The position numbers were made by a program, and so were the translations under genes. A stretch of 64,000 bases of DNA from Linyphia triangularis (taxonomy: Eukaryota > Arthropoda > Arachnida > Araneae > Linyphiidae), in NCBI GenBank assembly GCA_963978545.1, contig OZ021724.1, positions 31,762,433 through 31,826,432 of the forward strand, read 5' to 3'. Below the pieces are notes generated by a model that ran no database searches, was not told the DNA's origin, and saw nothing but the letters and a program-made list of their open reading frames with translations. Shown one piece after another: positions 35,426-45,974 of this stretch. Each line of letters opens with the position of its first letter. Position 1 is the stretch's first letter.

Positions 35426-35700
35426 TGTAGGGATGCTAAGTTTGAAATAAAATCTTCTTTTTAACATGAACATAGTTTATTTAACGGTCGGTGTCTAAAG
35501 GAATTTTAAAAGAGCTATTGTTGAATATTTAGTACATCGCTCCGAAGAGCTCTTCATTAAACGTCTTACAAATTTAGTTACATAGCGTGGAATGAAATTC
35601 AAATAAAACGGCTGGCAGGAAGCAGCAACGTCACGCAGTGACGTAGTACTTCTCCTAACCAATACGATCCGAAGTGCTCAAGTCGGGGGGAAATCCCACA
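35426..35700 (-). repeat. 5' LTR of the gypsy-type element (275 bp)
   Basis: Exact copy of 29282-29556 by eye. It drives minus-strand transcription of the element; the ACGTCAC/GTGACGT dyad is at 35628-35644. Confidence 0.95.
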
Positions 35701-35990
35701 TATATATATATATATTTCACTTTCAAGAGCACCCTGTCGTAATAAAAGGGAAAGCAAGATTTGGTTGCATTGAATTTTTGATTGTGTTAAAGCTACTCAT
35801 GGCTTGTGCTGCGTTGGAACATCGTTGAAACTAATGAATTTCAGCAGTACAAACTTTCTTGGAGGAATTTTCAGGGGAAACTTTAAAAGTATCGCAACAT
35901 TTAGCTCGCAGACGACAGGGAATATGTGTCACAATAGCAGACGTGTATATTCATTTTTAAGAGGTTTGGGATATCAGCAGGAGTCAACTC
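35701..35990. other. residual TA repeat and intergenic DNA
   Basis: TA repeat to 35714, then unique DNA. The 68-codon plus frame at 35804 ends in the next element and is unsupported. Confidence 0.45.
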
Positions 35991-36433
35991 CAGGGTTCCC
36001 ACTCAAATAACAGAATGAAAATCACTGACTTTACAATAACTTTTAAGGGCCTAAATAATGTTTATAAGGACCTTTGAAAATTTGTTTTCAGGCATCATGC
36101 CGATATATAAATTTTTAATAAAATATATTATTTATAATTTATAATTGGCGCCAGAAAATTTATAAGTTGGCGCATGAGTAATAAAATATGTCACAGAATT
36201 CTGATACAGCGCAGATAAGTGATGGTAACGCGGGAATAGCAAGTCTGAGTAGTATTTTTATAAAATTTGCGGTTGGCACAACAGCCGTAAAAATTAAGGA
36301 CTTTTAAGGACCTCTAAGTATTTTCAAGGACTTTTAAGCACCTCTAAGCATTTTCAAGTACCTTCAAGGCCTTGAAAACAAGTTCAAAAATATTAAGCAC
36401 TTTTAATGACTTTCAATGACCGTGGGAACCTTG
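35991..36433. mobile_element. inverted-repeat DNA element (CAGGGTTCCCAC ends)
   Basis: Ends CAGGGTTCCCAC at 35991 and, reversed, CAAGGTTCCCAC ending at 36433. Flanked by the direct repeat AACTC (35986-35990, 36434-36438). Inside are two 30-bp units (AGGACTTTTAAG...) at about 36299-36358. CAGGGTTCCCAC-type ends are common in hAT elements, but a 5-bp flank is not the hAT 8 bp, so the class is open. No transposase. Confidence 0.6.
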
Positions 36434-36445
36434 AACTCGTATGCA

Positions 36446-36611
36446 CCAAACTGACGGTTGAGAGGTTAGCGCTCCGGCTTTGCATGTCAAAGGAGCCGAG
36501 TTCGGCAAGGATGTTCGTTGTGGTTCGGAATCCACGTTAAGCTGTAGGTTCCGGCCTGATTAGCCGTTATTGTGCACAAAAATAGGTCGCTGAACGTACA
36601 TACCAACCAAC
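36446..36611 (+). mobile_element. SINE family B
   Basis: A-box region GAGGTTAGCGCTCCGG, body TTGTGGTTCGGAATCCACGT, and tail ACATACCAACCAAC. The B-box area is eroded. No clear target duplication; it abuts the element ending at 36433. Confidence 0.8.
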
Positions 36612-38400
36612 GTGTAAGCTAAACGAAACAGGTTTTATCTTTAAGAAATGAGTTTAGTAATGAAAGTTCGAAATTAGAGACAATTTCAATATCAAATTAA
36701 AGCCATTATTTAGATATCAAGGTGAAATGGAAATATCTGAAAAACTCCCACCTAATGTGCTATCGTAATAAAAACGCAGATTGCATCCTTTATCAGAAAG
36801 TTACTCTGTTTAAATTTCGTACCCAAATCAACTAAATAACCTGAATTATCTCCTCCACCACTCTTCAGTTAACATGTATGTACATCGACGGGTTATTTCA
36901 AAGTTATCTACGCACATGAAAATAGTATTTCATATCAGTACATAGATAAAAGGTTTCGTTTTTCCAACGTTTACACAACTCAACAAAGCATATTAAATAA
37001 TATTCAAAACCACCCGAACGGTCGTGTTGAAAAAATCCAATTCTTTCATTTAACGCCAATTGAATTTTTTTAAAGTTTTTCCTTGAGTTATTTTAACTTA
37101 ACACGTTGACTGCCATATGAGTTGCATTAAACTCACACCTTTTGTGGTCAAGAGGTTTCATGAGTTCAATATAACTTCTTTCAAACTCCTTCGAATTTAT
37201 TCTGTGAGTTGTCTATACTTTACAAATATTATGTTATTCTAATGTAGGGGCATTTTGTATGGCCTTAAAAGACAATTTAAAAAAAAAAAAATTCAAAATT
37301 TCTACAAATTCTGATAAGTTAAAATCGTTTTAAAAGCAAATAAAAAATAAATTCTCTATTTTTTTATATACATCCAATAAATGTTTTGAGCAGTCTGACT
37401 ATAAGGACACAAGCATCCGCCTTACAATTTCGATGGTGGTTGTCTCTACTGAAACAAAACTCGTTGATTTAGAATAGGGGTGACGTATGCAGGAAATTGA
37501 AGTCGAAAAAAGGTTACAAGTTACAATACAGCATGCAAATGTAGATAGACGTCTTCTACTAGAATCCCCCGTGCAAAATGTAGCCAAACTGATGGCGTCT
37601 TGGGATCGAATTGATTACAAAACATAGAGATCAAAACGTTACTTGTTTGCTATCATTAGTGAATGTATACCATTTGCTTGGAGATATAGTCTTTCAACGA
37701 GGACTTAAAAAGACAGCTTTGCATGGAATACGTTAATTGAATTAATCACAAATGGAGTTTTTGTACATAAACGCAGCCTAGAACTGAACCGATGTTTTAT
37801 ATGCCATAAATTATTTACTTTTATTACTTAGAGCTAAAGTTCTAATAACAATTTGAAGATAAAGAAGTTTACTTGTAACGTTTCATTCAGATATTATTTT
37901 TATAATGACTATGCAACGGGTAATAAAAATAGAAGTGATCAAACAGTACTCATACAATATTAATTTGATATTTTAATGCTAATGAAAAAACTACAATAGA
38001 AAAAAATAATAGATATTTTGATATAAAAATATAAACTTTTAAATTGTATAGAATATTAGGATGGACAGTTTTACTGAGAATTGAAGGTTACAGGGAAAAA
38101 ACAGGCAATTCAAATTCTTACCGAGTTGGAAGCGAAGATATCTTTCAATTCCAAATAGAAAGACGTATATTTTGAAGTTTGAAACAGCAGAATTATGAGC
38201 TTACGTACAAGTTTAATTGCCTTACAATCTTAGGTGTAAATATGTATAATTAAGTTCATTTTGCGAAGAATGCCAAGAAAAGTTTTTATTGACAATTCCA
38301 AACTTCACATTCAGAAAGTAATTTTTTAAATACAATTATTTCTCTTTGCATGTGATAAAAATATATATTTTTAGCAGTATGTCCAACTTTTCGGGCTTTT
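36612..38400. other. intergenic; possible lone piggyBac-type end at 37098
   Basis: TTAA followed by CACGTTGACTGCCA at 37098-37115 resembles a piggyBac-type terminus, but no matching right end is seen within the next kilobase. Otherwise AT-rich with nothing recognised. Confidence 0.35.
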
Positions 38401-39420
38401 AGTATATATTTTTCAAAACACTAATTATTACATAGAATTATAACTAAAAATATTAAAATGAAAAGAAAAATCAGTACAATACACACTAGCTTCTGAGCAT
38501 TTAGATGCATTATAACAAACTTAAAAAAAAAATCAAAACACAATTACTAAGATGTTTAAAAGTGAACTAAAATATTTTTTATCAACAATATATTTTACTC
38601 TAAGCATTTGACACTAATATATATTGCTAGATATTCACTACATATTACTGTTCCATAGAAATCAACTACAAATTAAAGAATATAACATGCACGTAGTTTA
38701 AGCACATTAAAATATATGACTTTAATCAAATGAAATTTAATTAGCAATAACATTACTTAAAATTAAAAAAAAAATTGACAATACAAATTTTCTAAAACTT
38801 ATTAAAATTAACTATATTAGTGTTTTGAAAATTGTTTATTAATTAGTATATATTTTTCAAAACACTAATTTTTACATAGAACTATAATTAAAAATATCAA
38901 AATGAAAAGCATTATCAGTAAAATACACATTAGACAACAACTTCGGAGCATTTAGATGCATTACAACAAATTTAAAAAAATCAATACACAATTACTAAAA
39001 TGTTTAAAAATGAACTAAAATATTTTTTTATCCAAAATGTATTGTACTGTAAGCATTTTATACTAATATATGTTGCTAGATATTCCCTACCTATTAGCGT
39101 TCCATAGAAATCAACTACAAATTAAAGAATATAACATGCATATAGTTTAAGCACATTAAAATGACTTCAATCAACTAAAATTTAAACTGCAATAATATTG
39201 CAAAAAATAATAATAATAAAATTTAAAAAAAAAATCGACATTAAAATTAACTACAATATTTTTATCAGACATATATTCTACGCTAAACAATTTAAGTAAT
39301 TAAATAATTACTACATATTTACTACCAACTACAGTTTCATAGAAATCGACTAAGAATTTAAAAAAATTAAATATGCATGTATTTTAGGCATATACAAATT
39401 TATGACTTTATAGTCAGAAA
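38401..39420. repeat. ~444-bp tandem repeat downstream of a MATH-BTB gene
   Basis: Two long copies begin at 38401 and 38845 (both AGTATATATTTTTCAAAACACTAAT-like) and agree over about 370 bp, including GAGCATTTAGATGCATTA and TTCCATAGAAATCAACTA. A third, more diverged partial copy at about 39245-39380 reaches the stop codon of the gene at 39425. Since the gene is on the minus strand, these are duplications of its 3' untranslated or flanking region. AT-rich, no frame. Confidence 0.85.
38816..38869. repeat. 16-bp perfect inverted repeat
   Basis: ATTAGTGTTTTGAAAA (38816-38831) and its exact reverse complement (38854-38869) around a 22-nt loop, at the junction between the 444-bp repeats. A minus-strand AATAAA lies in the loop (plus TTTATT near 38835), a possible poly(A) signal for the gene upstream on that strand. 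Confidence 0.75.
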
Positions 39421-39424
39421 AAAT

Positions 39425-41068
39425 TTAAACATTCAATACCATATCCGATTTTAACTTTCTGATCCAGCCACAAAGGGTTGCACGGGCTAAAGGCGAACTG
39501 CAGTCAATAAGCCTTTCGAACTCGCTTGAGAGGAAAGCCTCATAAGGTGGTTCGAACAGGAAGTTTTGGGCAGCCAGTTTCAACTCTTTATCCTGGTGCA
39601 TGTCAGCCAAAACCAGAATCTTATACACATTATCGACAGTAAGATTGGATTGTAAGAACGAGGAACATTTCTTCTTCAGTGAAATGACTTGATACTTATC
39701 CGCAGCTGAGTACAATTTGATTGCATTCTCACACTTGAGGTCTCCAACCGAGTCGGTGTACATGAAAGACAACATTTGATCCAAAGTCCTCGCATCGACG
39801 TCTTGAATGAGAACAATGTTAGAGTTCTTTTCGGCGGTTTCGTGTTCGAACATGGCACTGAACACAGGTGACCGAAAACCAAGGACAGCTTTGTGAGCCG
39901 GAAATGCGTGATTTTTCACGCGGAGTTCCACATCGAAAAGCTTTTTGTCGCTGTAGAATGACTTCAAGTCTTCGGCCATTGTTCCCAAGTCGTCGGTGTC
40001 AGTGTAGGTCTCAGAATCAAGGGAAATAAACTTATACTCTTCGATCACTGATGGCTCGGCGCCCACAGATATGGTGAAAGAACATTGCAGATGAAGAACG
40101 TCATTTGGCAAGCATACGCACTTGGAATCAATCAAATTCTTTCTAGTAAAAAAAGATGGAAATGACCATACTTCGTCCTGACTTGGAGAATCAAAATGCT
40201 TTACTTTTTCCGACGAAAGATGTTCCCTGTCATTGATGTCCAATACCACCAATCGGCACACCACGTAAATGGGTCCAATATCCTTGTTGGACAGTTTCCG
40301 GATATCAATTTGAGCAGTCTCATCCGCTTTCTTAAAGGAAATGGTTAAAGTAAAAGGTGGGGCTCTATTCGAACTACATGCCAATGGTATTGACAACTTC
40401 TGATCTAGTTTGAGCGAACTGACATTCCTGATGGGCCAAGTGAAGCATCTTTTCTCGACACCAAAGCGAGTACGAGCTGAATATTCGTGAATGTAGGGAT
40501 ACAGCTTCCTCTTAATATCCACTATCTGCTGACTTGACATTGCGTACAACTCTTCAGGAATATCGCAGCTTGGGGCGTCCATCTTGCCGTCGTACATGCA
40601 GTCCACAAGTGCCTTGACAGCATCGGTAGCCTTCACTACAGAGACTTCAGTTTTGGTCTCCCACAAATGGCAGCGTATGGTCAAAGTGTCCCTCGGTAAC
40701 AGCGCGTGCTTCTTCTCGGTGAGTTTTTCTATCTTCATCAGCTTGTGGGACGACGAAACTTGTCGGGTGTAAGCTTGGCTCGTGGACTTGAATTCGCACT
40801 CAGGAACGCCCTCCGCAATCACAAGAGAGAACTGGCAATTGACAGTGACTGTCCCAGGTCCTTTGTCGTTTTCTCGGTAAAGATCGCAGGTTAAGTGGTC
40901 GTCACTTTTGCCCTTGGGGTACAAATTCAAATGCCATTCTGTTCTTTCCAAGCTTCCCATATGAAATGTAGGGCTCTGCAGAAAAACGTTCGGCTTCAGC
41001 GGGCACGAGCTGAAATTTTCTATTTTCCAAGTAAACATCACATCGCCGGTATTGGCAGCACGTTCCAT
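39425..41068 (-). CDS. MATH-MATH-BTB-BACK protein (speckle-type POZ-like), paralogue 1
   Basis: 547 residues in one uninterrupted exon. I take the Met at 41068 (MERAANTGDV), not the Met at 41119, because the paralogue at 47609 starts with the same MER and its alignment begins there. A splice-acceptor-like TTTCGCTGCAG precedes it, so a 5' untranslated exon is possible. Domains: MATH1 about 9-136, MATH2 about 207-335, BTB about 368-470 (HAFPAHKAVLGFRSPVFSAM is SPOP-like), then a 3-box/BACK segment (NVYKILVLADMHQDKELK). By analogy with SPOP it is a Cullin-3 adaptor: BTB binds Cul3 and dimerises, MATH binds substrate. SPOP has one MATH; two here is unusual. The substrate-pocket Trp and Phe of SPOP are lost in MATH1 but kept in MATH2 (WSFPSFF). 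It lacks SPOP's basic C-terminal nuclear signal. Substrates unknown. Confidence 0.92.
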   Translation of the reverse strand: MERAANTGDVMFTWKIENFSSCPLKPNVFLQSPTFHMGSLERTEWHLNLYPKGKSDDHLTCDLYRENDKGPGTVTVNCQFSLVIAEGVPECEFKSTSQAYTRQVSSSHKLMKIEKLTEKKHALLPRDTLTIRCHLWETKTEVSVVKATDAVKALVDCMYDGKMDAPSCDIPEELYAMSSQQIVDIKRKLYPYIHEYSARTRFGVEKRCFTWPIRNVSSLKLDQKLSIPLACSSNRAPPFTLTISFKKADETAQIDIRKLSNKDIGPIYVVCRLVVLDINDREHLSSEKVKHFDSPSQDEVWSFPSFFTRKNLIDSKCVCLPNDVLHLQCSFTISVGAEPSVIEEYKFISLDSETYTDTDDLGTMAEDLKSFYSDKKLFDVELRVKNHAFPAHKAVLGFRSPVFSAMFEHETAEKNSNIVLIQDVDARTLDQMLSFMYTDSVGDLKCENAIKLYSAADKYQVISLKKKCSSFLQSNLTVDNVYKILVLADMHQDKELKLAAQNFLFEPPYEAFLSSEFERLIDCSSPLARATLCGWIRKLKSDMVLNV

Positions 41069-41119
41069 GTCACAATTATTAATATTGCTGCAGCGAAATC
41101 CTAAATGATTAACAACCAC

Positions 41120-41670
41120 TCTTCGTCAGTATCAAATGAACAAGAACAAGACTTCCCTTCTTAGAGTAAGCTTTGGGCATGCGTGAATTGAGTTCTTTTT
41201 TTTTTTTTTTTTTTTTGAAGCCCAAGCGCATTTCGGTCCGAGGGCCAAGGTCATAGATATGGGAATCGAAACCAATAAATTATCTACTGAATGAAGATCA
41301 TATCGCACTTACACAGAAAGGAATAAACACACAGCTAAAAATGTCGAAAAAAGCGTTTCACTGAGATATATATTTTAATTTGAACAGCTGAGTTCAGTCT
41401 CACTAAGAGTCGTTGTCAGTGCCGTACTTAGAAATTTCGATGCTTAGAATATGTTCTAGTGGGATCATTAATGGAATGTTTGATATTTTGTAATTTTCTT
41501 CAAAATTTCAGGGCAGAGTTCGTCTATTTTGTAACAACGGGTTCGCATTATGGGGGAAAAAAAATTAATACATCAAATGGAAGCCATCAGTGAATATGCC
41601 TTTGAAATTAAATACATTTTCTTTGGTAAATTATTTTACCACACGATACCAGGTTGTTGAGCTAGGTTGT
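41120..41670. other. 5' flank of MATH-BTB paralogue 1
   Basis: Holds a T-run at about 41196-41216 and no recognisable TATA box or initiator. Presumed to contain the minus-strand promoter, from position only. Confidence 0.35.
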
Positions 41671-41673
41671 AAG

Positions 41674-42467
41674 CATAGGAGCCGCCAAGAGGTTGTACTT
41701 GCACCCTTCTGACTTTTAAAAATTAAAATTAAAAAAAGTATAAATTGCAAGAGAAAAAAAGCACTTTTGTTTTTTTAAAACTGGTTCAATGTTACCATGC
41801 GTATTTTTTTTATTATTTTAAGTCTCCTGTTTATTTCCTATTTCATTTTTTATAGCTGAGTATTGCACTTTTGAGGCGGTTTTCAGGCGCCCGTTGTCTG
41901 GTAATAGTGGAGATTGAGTAATTCCTTTTATTGTATATAATCATTTATTTGTAGTTCCCTCAATTCGAGGAATTTTTTTTTTATTTTTACTTATTAGTCA
42001 GCAGATATCAGACCTTGATTTCTATTTTTAGTATTCAATTGAGCATTTCCTATACTGCCTTTGTGTTTTATTTTTGATTTTTTTTTTTTCATTATTTCTT
42101 TAACTTGGAAGAAATAAAATCTGTCTTTTGTATTTTTGTGTCTTCTGGTTTCCTTGATTCCAAAAATAATTACGATAACATAATTACGATAAAAAATAAT
42201 TACGAAATGTTTTACAAAATGTGGGTTTTTTTAACAAGTCTTTCTTGTAAAAGAAAATGATTTTTTAACATGGCTGTGATGGGTACCAAATAAAATCTAC
42301 AGAGGGGAGGATTTCAAAAATATTTATATTTTTTAAGTGAAAATTAATACATAAATGTTAATTAACATTTCATTAGGAATTCTAAACAATATATCTGAAA
42401 AATCAACGATTTAAATAAAATTCTAGAAGTCTAGAACCCCCTACAAAAAATTATGCCGGCGCCCATG
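41674..42467. mobile_element. hAT-type non-autonomous element, older copy
   Basis: Right end, read in reverse, is CATGGGCGCCGGCATAATT, closely matching the ends of the element at 55887. The left end (CATAGGAGCCGCC) is diverged. Inside it shares GAGTATTGCACTTTTG and CAATTGAGCATTT-like blocks with that element. Flanks TAAG/TAAG are short and imperfect. About 794 bp, no transposase. Confidence 0.6.
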
Positions 42468-43060
42468 CCTAAGCTCAAAGTAGGCAAAATAAAGTAGAGT
42501 AAATGGCGAGGGGGGTTTTGGCTGGCAGGAAAAGAGAAGTGCGATAGTAAGTTTTGAATTTTTTTAATACTTCAGTTTTTTTTCGTACAATTTATAATGG
42601 ACCATACCTAATATTTTAAATTTCTTCTGCAAACCTAAAAATTTAGCCAATCACAATAATAACTGGGGATTAATATGAACTTGTGCATAAAATAATCTCG
42701 CGATTTATTTTATTTTTAAAAAAAAAATGTGAGTTTATAATTGGAAACAATTTTAGACAACTCAATCCTGCGCAAACGCACTTGCATATTATTGTAATTT
42801 TTTATTCTTGAAAAGCGCCACAAATCAGTGTTCATTAAAATTTATTAAACGTTTTTCTTTAAATTGGTAAAAATCATTTTTGAATTGTATTTTCAAATTT
42901 GGGATGCATGTTTCACGACAGAGTTTGTATATATGCATCAGAGCGGCAACTACGTAGCTTTTGTAATGGCAAGAAGGCGCCATTTTTGTACAGTATGGGG
43001 ACATCTAATTGCATGGCTTCCTCATACCCCCTATAACTACACTGTAAAAGCTTGCAAAGT
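42468..43060. other. intergenic, no feature recognised
   Basis: AT-rich, with a GC-richer patch at 42910-43030. The opposing frames (42864 plus, 42913 minus) run into the hAT element and have no family match. Confidence 0.4.
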
Positions 43061-43068
43061 TTACTTAG

Positions 43069-43768
43069 TAGAGGTCGGCGATATATCGATACAACGATAC
43101 TTTTATCGATATTTTTTATTATAAAATATCGATAGTAAAAATATCGATACAAGTCACCGATACATCGATATTTTCAAACATATTTAGTGTTTTAATGATC
43201 ATTCTGTAGTTCCATGTGTTTTTTCGATTTTCTGTATTCCCTTAATAAAAGCTAAAAATGGCACCCTAACCAAAAAGAAAACGTAATGTAATAGAAAGAT
43301 AAGATCATTTATTAGTAGTCATTAACACAGCGCCGTTTCGGTTACCAGCGTGTGCCTGGAATTTGCATCTAATTTTAAATATTAAAAACATCTCTATCAG
43401 CTAAATATGCGATAAACTGCTTTTCAAATTTTTTTCTTTAAAAATAAATGTGAATTTATGCATTGACGTCCAAATGTATTTTATTTATACTGATTGATAA
43501 TATAATTTATTTATTAAAATAATTTTTATAATTTATTTATTAAAATAATTTTTATAATTTATTTATTAAAGCAATTTTTATAATTTATTCATTAAAACAA
43601 TTTTGGCATGAATTCATGAAAAGTAGAAATTTGCCCTGAAAAATTTCGTTTCTGGCAAAGTTAAAAATCAAATTAAAAAAAAAAAAATCATTTATCGATA
43701 TATCGATATTTTTTTCTATGCAACGATATAGTATCGATATTTATTTTGATCGATATTTCGGACATCTA
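43069..43768. mobile_element. hAT MITE with 8-bp target duplication (700 bp)
   Basis: Perfect 8-bp duplication TTACTTAG flanks it (43061-43068 and 43769-43776). Ends are TAGAGGTCGGCGATATATCG and, reversed, TAGATGTCCGAAATATCGAT. Subterminal regions are rich in ATCGATA words, as in MITEs carrying transposase-binding repeats. Four 26-bp tandem units occur at about 43502-43605. No transposase frame. Confidence 0.85.
43502..43605. repeat. four 26-bp tandem repeats inside the hAT MITE
   Basis: ATAATTTATTTATTAAA begins units at 43502, 43528, 43554 and 43580. The last two carry substitutions. Confidence 0.9.
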
Positions 43769-43776
43769 TTACTTAG

Positions 43777-44953
43777 AGCTAGTTCCAATAGACACAACAT
43801 GGTTTCTTGTTCGCTATAGGGAGTCACCTGATTATTTAGCAGTAAACTTGTATTGGGCACCCGGGACCTAATACCTCCAATAATTAGAAAATCCGTTTGA
43901 GAACCCTTCACCACAAATATTTTGAATACTCTAGACATTTTTTTTAACAACAATTTAAGAGAAAGGCATACTTTTGAAAAAAGAAAAGAAAATTATGTTT
44001 TTGTTTCAGTTTTAAATAAACGTGCGTGTTTCCAATAAAAAGGAGAAAAAATTCCCTTTTCACATGTCCTGATTAAACTGAGACCTACGTGGAGTAACAA
44101 ACTAGTCAGAAAAAATTAGGCGCCAAATATCAAAACACTATGGCTTGATTTTGTTACGTATGACGTCTGGTGTGTTATGTGAGAACCACCAAAATGTGCG
44201 GTGAACTACGTTTCGAAATTTATTTATTAAAAATGAATATCACACTCACATCTATCTTTTTTAAACAATTTTACTATTTATTTATTAAAAAATTTTACAA
44301 CAGGAAAGAGATTCAACGATGGTCGGTTCAATGCTATTTTAACACGATTGGATGACGACAAGTTAGTGTATTAGTAATCCGTAAAAGCGATCTTGTAGTT
44401 ACAGTAACTTACCCAAATTTTAAAAGAATGCATTGTCATCGACATCGAATCTATCTGCTAAGTTTCAGCCCGACTGGATGAGGGCAAGCGGGTTAATTAG
44501 GCATCTACAGATTTGTCTCCCATCGACACACACACACAAAATCGAAGCTATTTTTAAAGATTTTTTTTTAAATAAAGTAATAAATCAAGGGAGAAACTTT
44601 TTAATAATTATTCGTTTGGAAGTCGATGTGAAAAGTTTTATAAAGAGACTTTTGATGTTGACTGTCGGTAAAAATTTAATCTACTTTGAAAAAAATATTC
44701 ATTTGATCACTCAATTTTTAATAAAAAAAAAATTTAAAAAAATGACAGTGTGTTAGTAATCTCCCTGACATTTGTGAATTTAGAGCACTCAGTGCCTTAG
44801 AAAACAAGATACGATTTTACTGACACATTAAAAATTACACGAATTTACAAATTTTAATTCATTAAAAAAACTTATGAAATTTTATTTAAAAAAATTCTTA
44901 GTTTATTGGTAAGACTTTTATTACTAAACGAAAATCTTTAATTGAAAGAAATT
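43777..44953. other. intergenic between the two MATH-BTB genes
   Basis: A 70-codon minus-strand frame (43741-43953) has a protein-like start but no recognisable family, and its last codons lie in the hAT MITE. The 107-codon plus frame at 44433-44756 is Lys/Phe/Ile-rich and unsupported. An AC repeat occurs near 44527. Confidence 0.4.
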
Positions 44954-44957
44954 TTAA

Positions 44958-45234
44958 CCCTTGGTTAGTCGCGGGGTGGACAATTGTCCCCTACAATCAA
45001 TTTCTCAACAGATGGCAGCCCATGATCAAAGCTTTCTGTTTTTTTCCAAGTTATTTTAAAAATATTTTTTAATTTTTAATTTATTCTACTCAATAATGTT
45101 GTATTTTTAATTAAAATACCCACTTTGATATTTGGTCACGAATTTAATAGCATTCATTAAAATTTTTAATTGGGAGGACATTTGTCCCTTACGCGACTGA
45201 CCGAAAGACAAAAGGTCGCTCGCCTAACCAAGGG
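44958..45234. mobile_element. piggyBac-type MITE (277 bp)
   Basis: TTAA on both sides (44954-44957, 45235-45238). Terminal repeats are CCCTTGGTTAGTCGCG and, reversed, CCCTTGGTTAGGCGAGCG, sharing the CCCTT start typical of piggyBac ends. Subterminal GGACAATTGTCC-like and GGACATTTGTCCC words form a second repeat pair. No transposase. Confidence 0.85.
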
Positions 45235-45462
45235 TTAAAGATGGGAAGGTTGTTCTTCCTAACGACCAAACGCATGGGCAAAGAAGGTCAAGGAGATGCA
45301 TTCGCCCAACATAAAGTTTAGAAAATTAAAAATAAATTGAAGAAAAGTGGTAAAATAGAAAAGTGGGTACTACGAGTTTTAAATTAATCATTTTAGCAGA
45401 AAATTAATGCCCTTATATTAATCTTTAGTTATAATCAGCGTTACTATTAATATTTCAGTGTA

Positions 45463-45548
45463 GTTGGTTGGTTGTTTTCAAATTGCCCATGCCTAACAAG
45501 GGACTCGAACCCGCAACCTCGCGGTCTAGAAGCTAGCACGCTAACCAC
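45463..45548 (-). mobile_element. SINE family A, truncated with internal deletion (86 bp)
   Basis: Retains the 3' tail and most of the tRNA-like head up to GTGGTTAG, but lacks the body and the first ~17 bases. Flanked by TAATATTTCAGTGTA (45448-45462) and TAATATTTCTGTGTA (45549-45563), a 14/15 match. The intact duplication suggests the deletion was in the RNA template or occurred later. Confidence 0.85.
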
Positions 45549-45563
45549 TAATATTTCTGTGTA

Positions 45564-45974
45564 AAATCAATTTTTGTAAAATCAAGGTTCAAGCAAAAAC
45601 GTTCGCTTCCTTGCACCTTCCTGCAAATATCGCTGCCGGCGAACATGTCAATAAGTAAACTATTATTCATGTCAACTTAGTTTGCAAAAAGATTTCAGGC
45701 TGTAAATACTATTGAGAATGCTCATAGAATGATTTTTAATCAATATTTCAAAAGCGACAACATGTCACTTGATTCTTAACAATGAATCAAATATGTGAAC
45801 AATATCTTGAGAACATACGCAACAACAATGTAGCATAACATTTTAAACAACGACTGTAATAAATATCATGTTAACCATTTCGGAACTAGTAATACATTTG
45901 AAAATAAAAAACAATCTAACCTTAATCATTCTTTACTATTATTCAGTAAAGAGTAATCTGAAGAAAAAGGAACT
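45564..45974. other. 3' flank of MATH-BTB paralogue 2
   Basis: AT-rich. No copy of the 444-bp repeat found beyond paralogue 1 is seen here. Confidence 0.4.

Larger units (their letters stand above)
29282..35700 (-). mobile_element. Ty3/gypsy-type LTR retrotransposon (6.4 kb)
   Basis: Complete element on the minus strand: 5' LTR (35426-35700), long leader with tandem repeats (33458-35425), one gag-pol frame, a shifted and core-deleted integrase remnant, and 3' LTR (29282-29556). Domain order is gag, zinc knuckle, protease, reverse transcriptase, RNase H, integrase, the order of Ty3/gypsy and not Copia. No env is seen. Insertion in TA repeats makes the target duplication unreadable. The LTRs are identical by eye, so insertion was recent, yet integrase cannot be functional; integration must have used enzyme from another copy, or the lesion arose after insertion. 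The purine-rich primer tract expected next to the 3' LTR is not obvious. Confidence 0.95.

Noticed and set aside
37098..37115. piggyBac-type MITE
   Set aside because: Only one end (TTAA then CACGTTGACTGCCA) is visible; no matching second end found, so not called as an element.
40584..41104. Plus-strand frames opposite MATH-BTB paralogue 1 (and 46407-47508 opposite paralogue 2)
   Set aside because: Antisense shadows of conserved minus-strand genes.
43741..43953. 70-codon minus-strand frame beside the hAT MITE
   Set aside because: No recognisable family and its last codons lie in the MITE; kept only as a note because composition is fairly protein-like.
44433..44756. 107-codon plus-strand frame
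   Set aside because: AT-driven Lys/Ile/Phe-rich composition, no family match.
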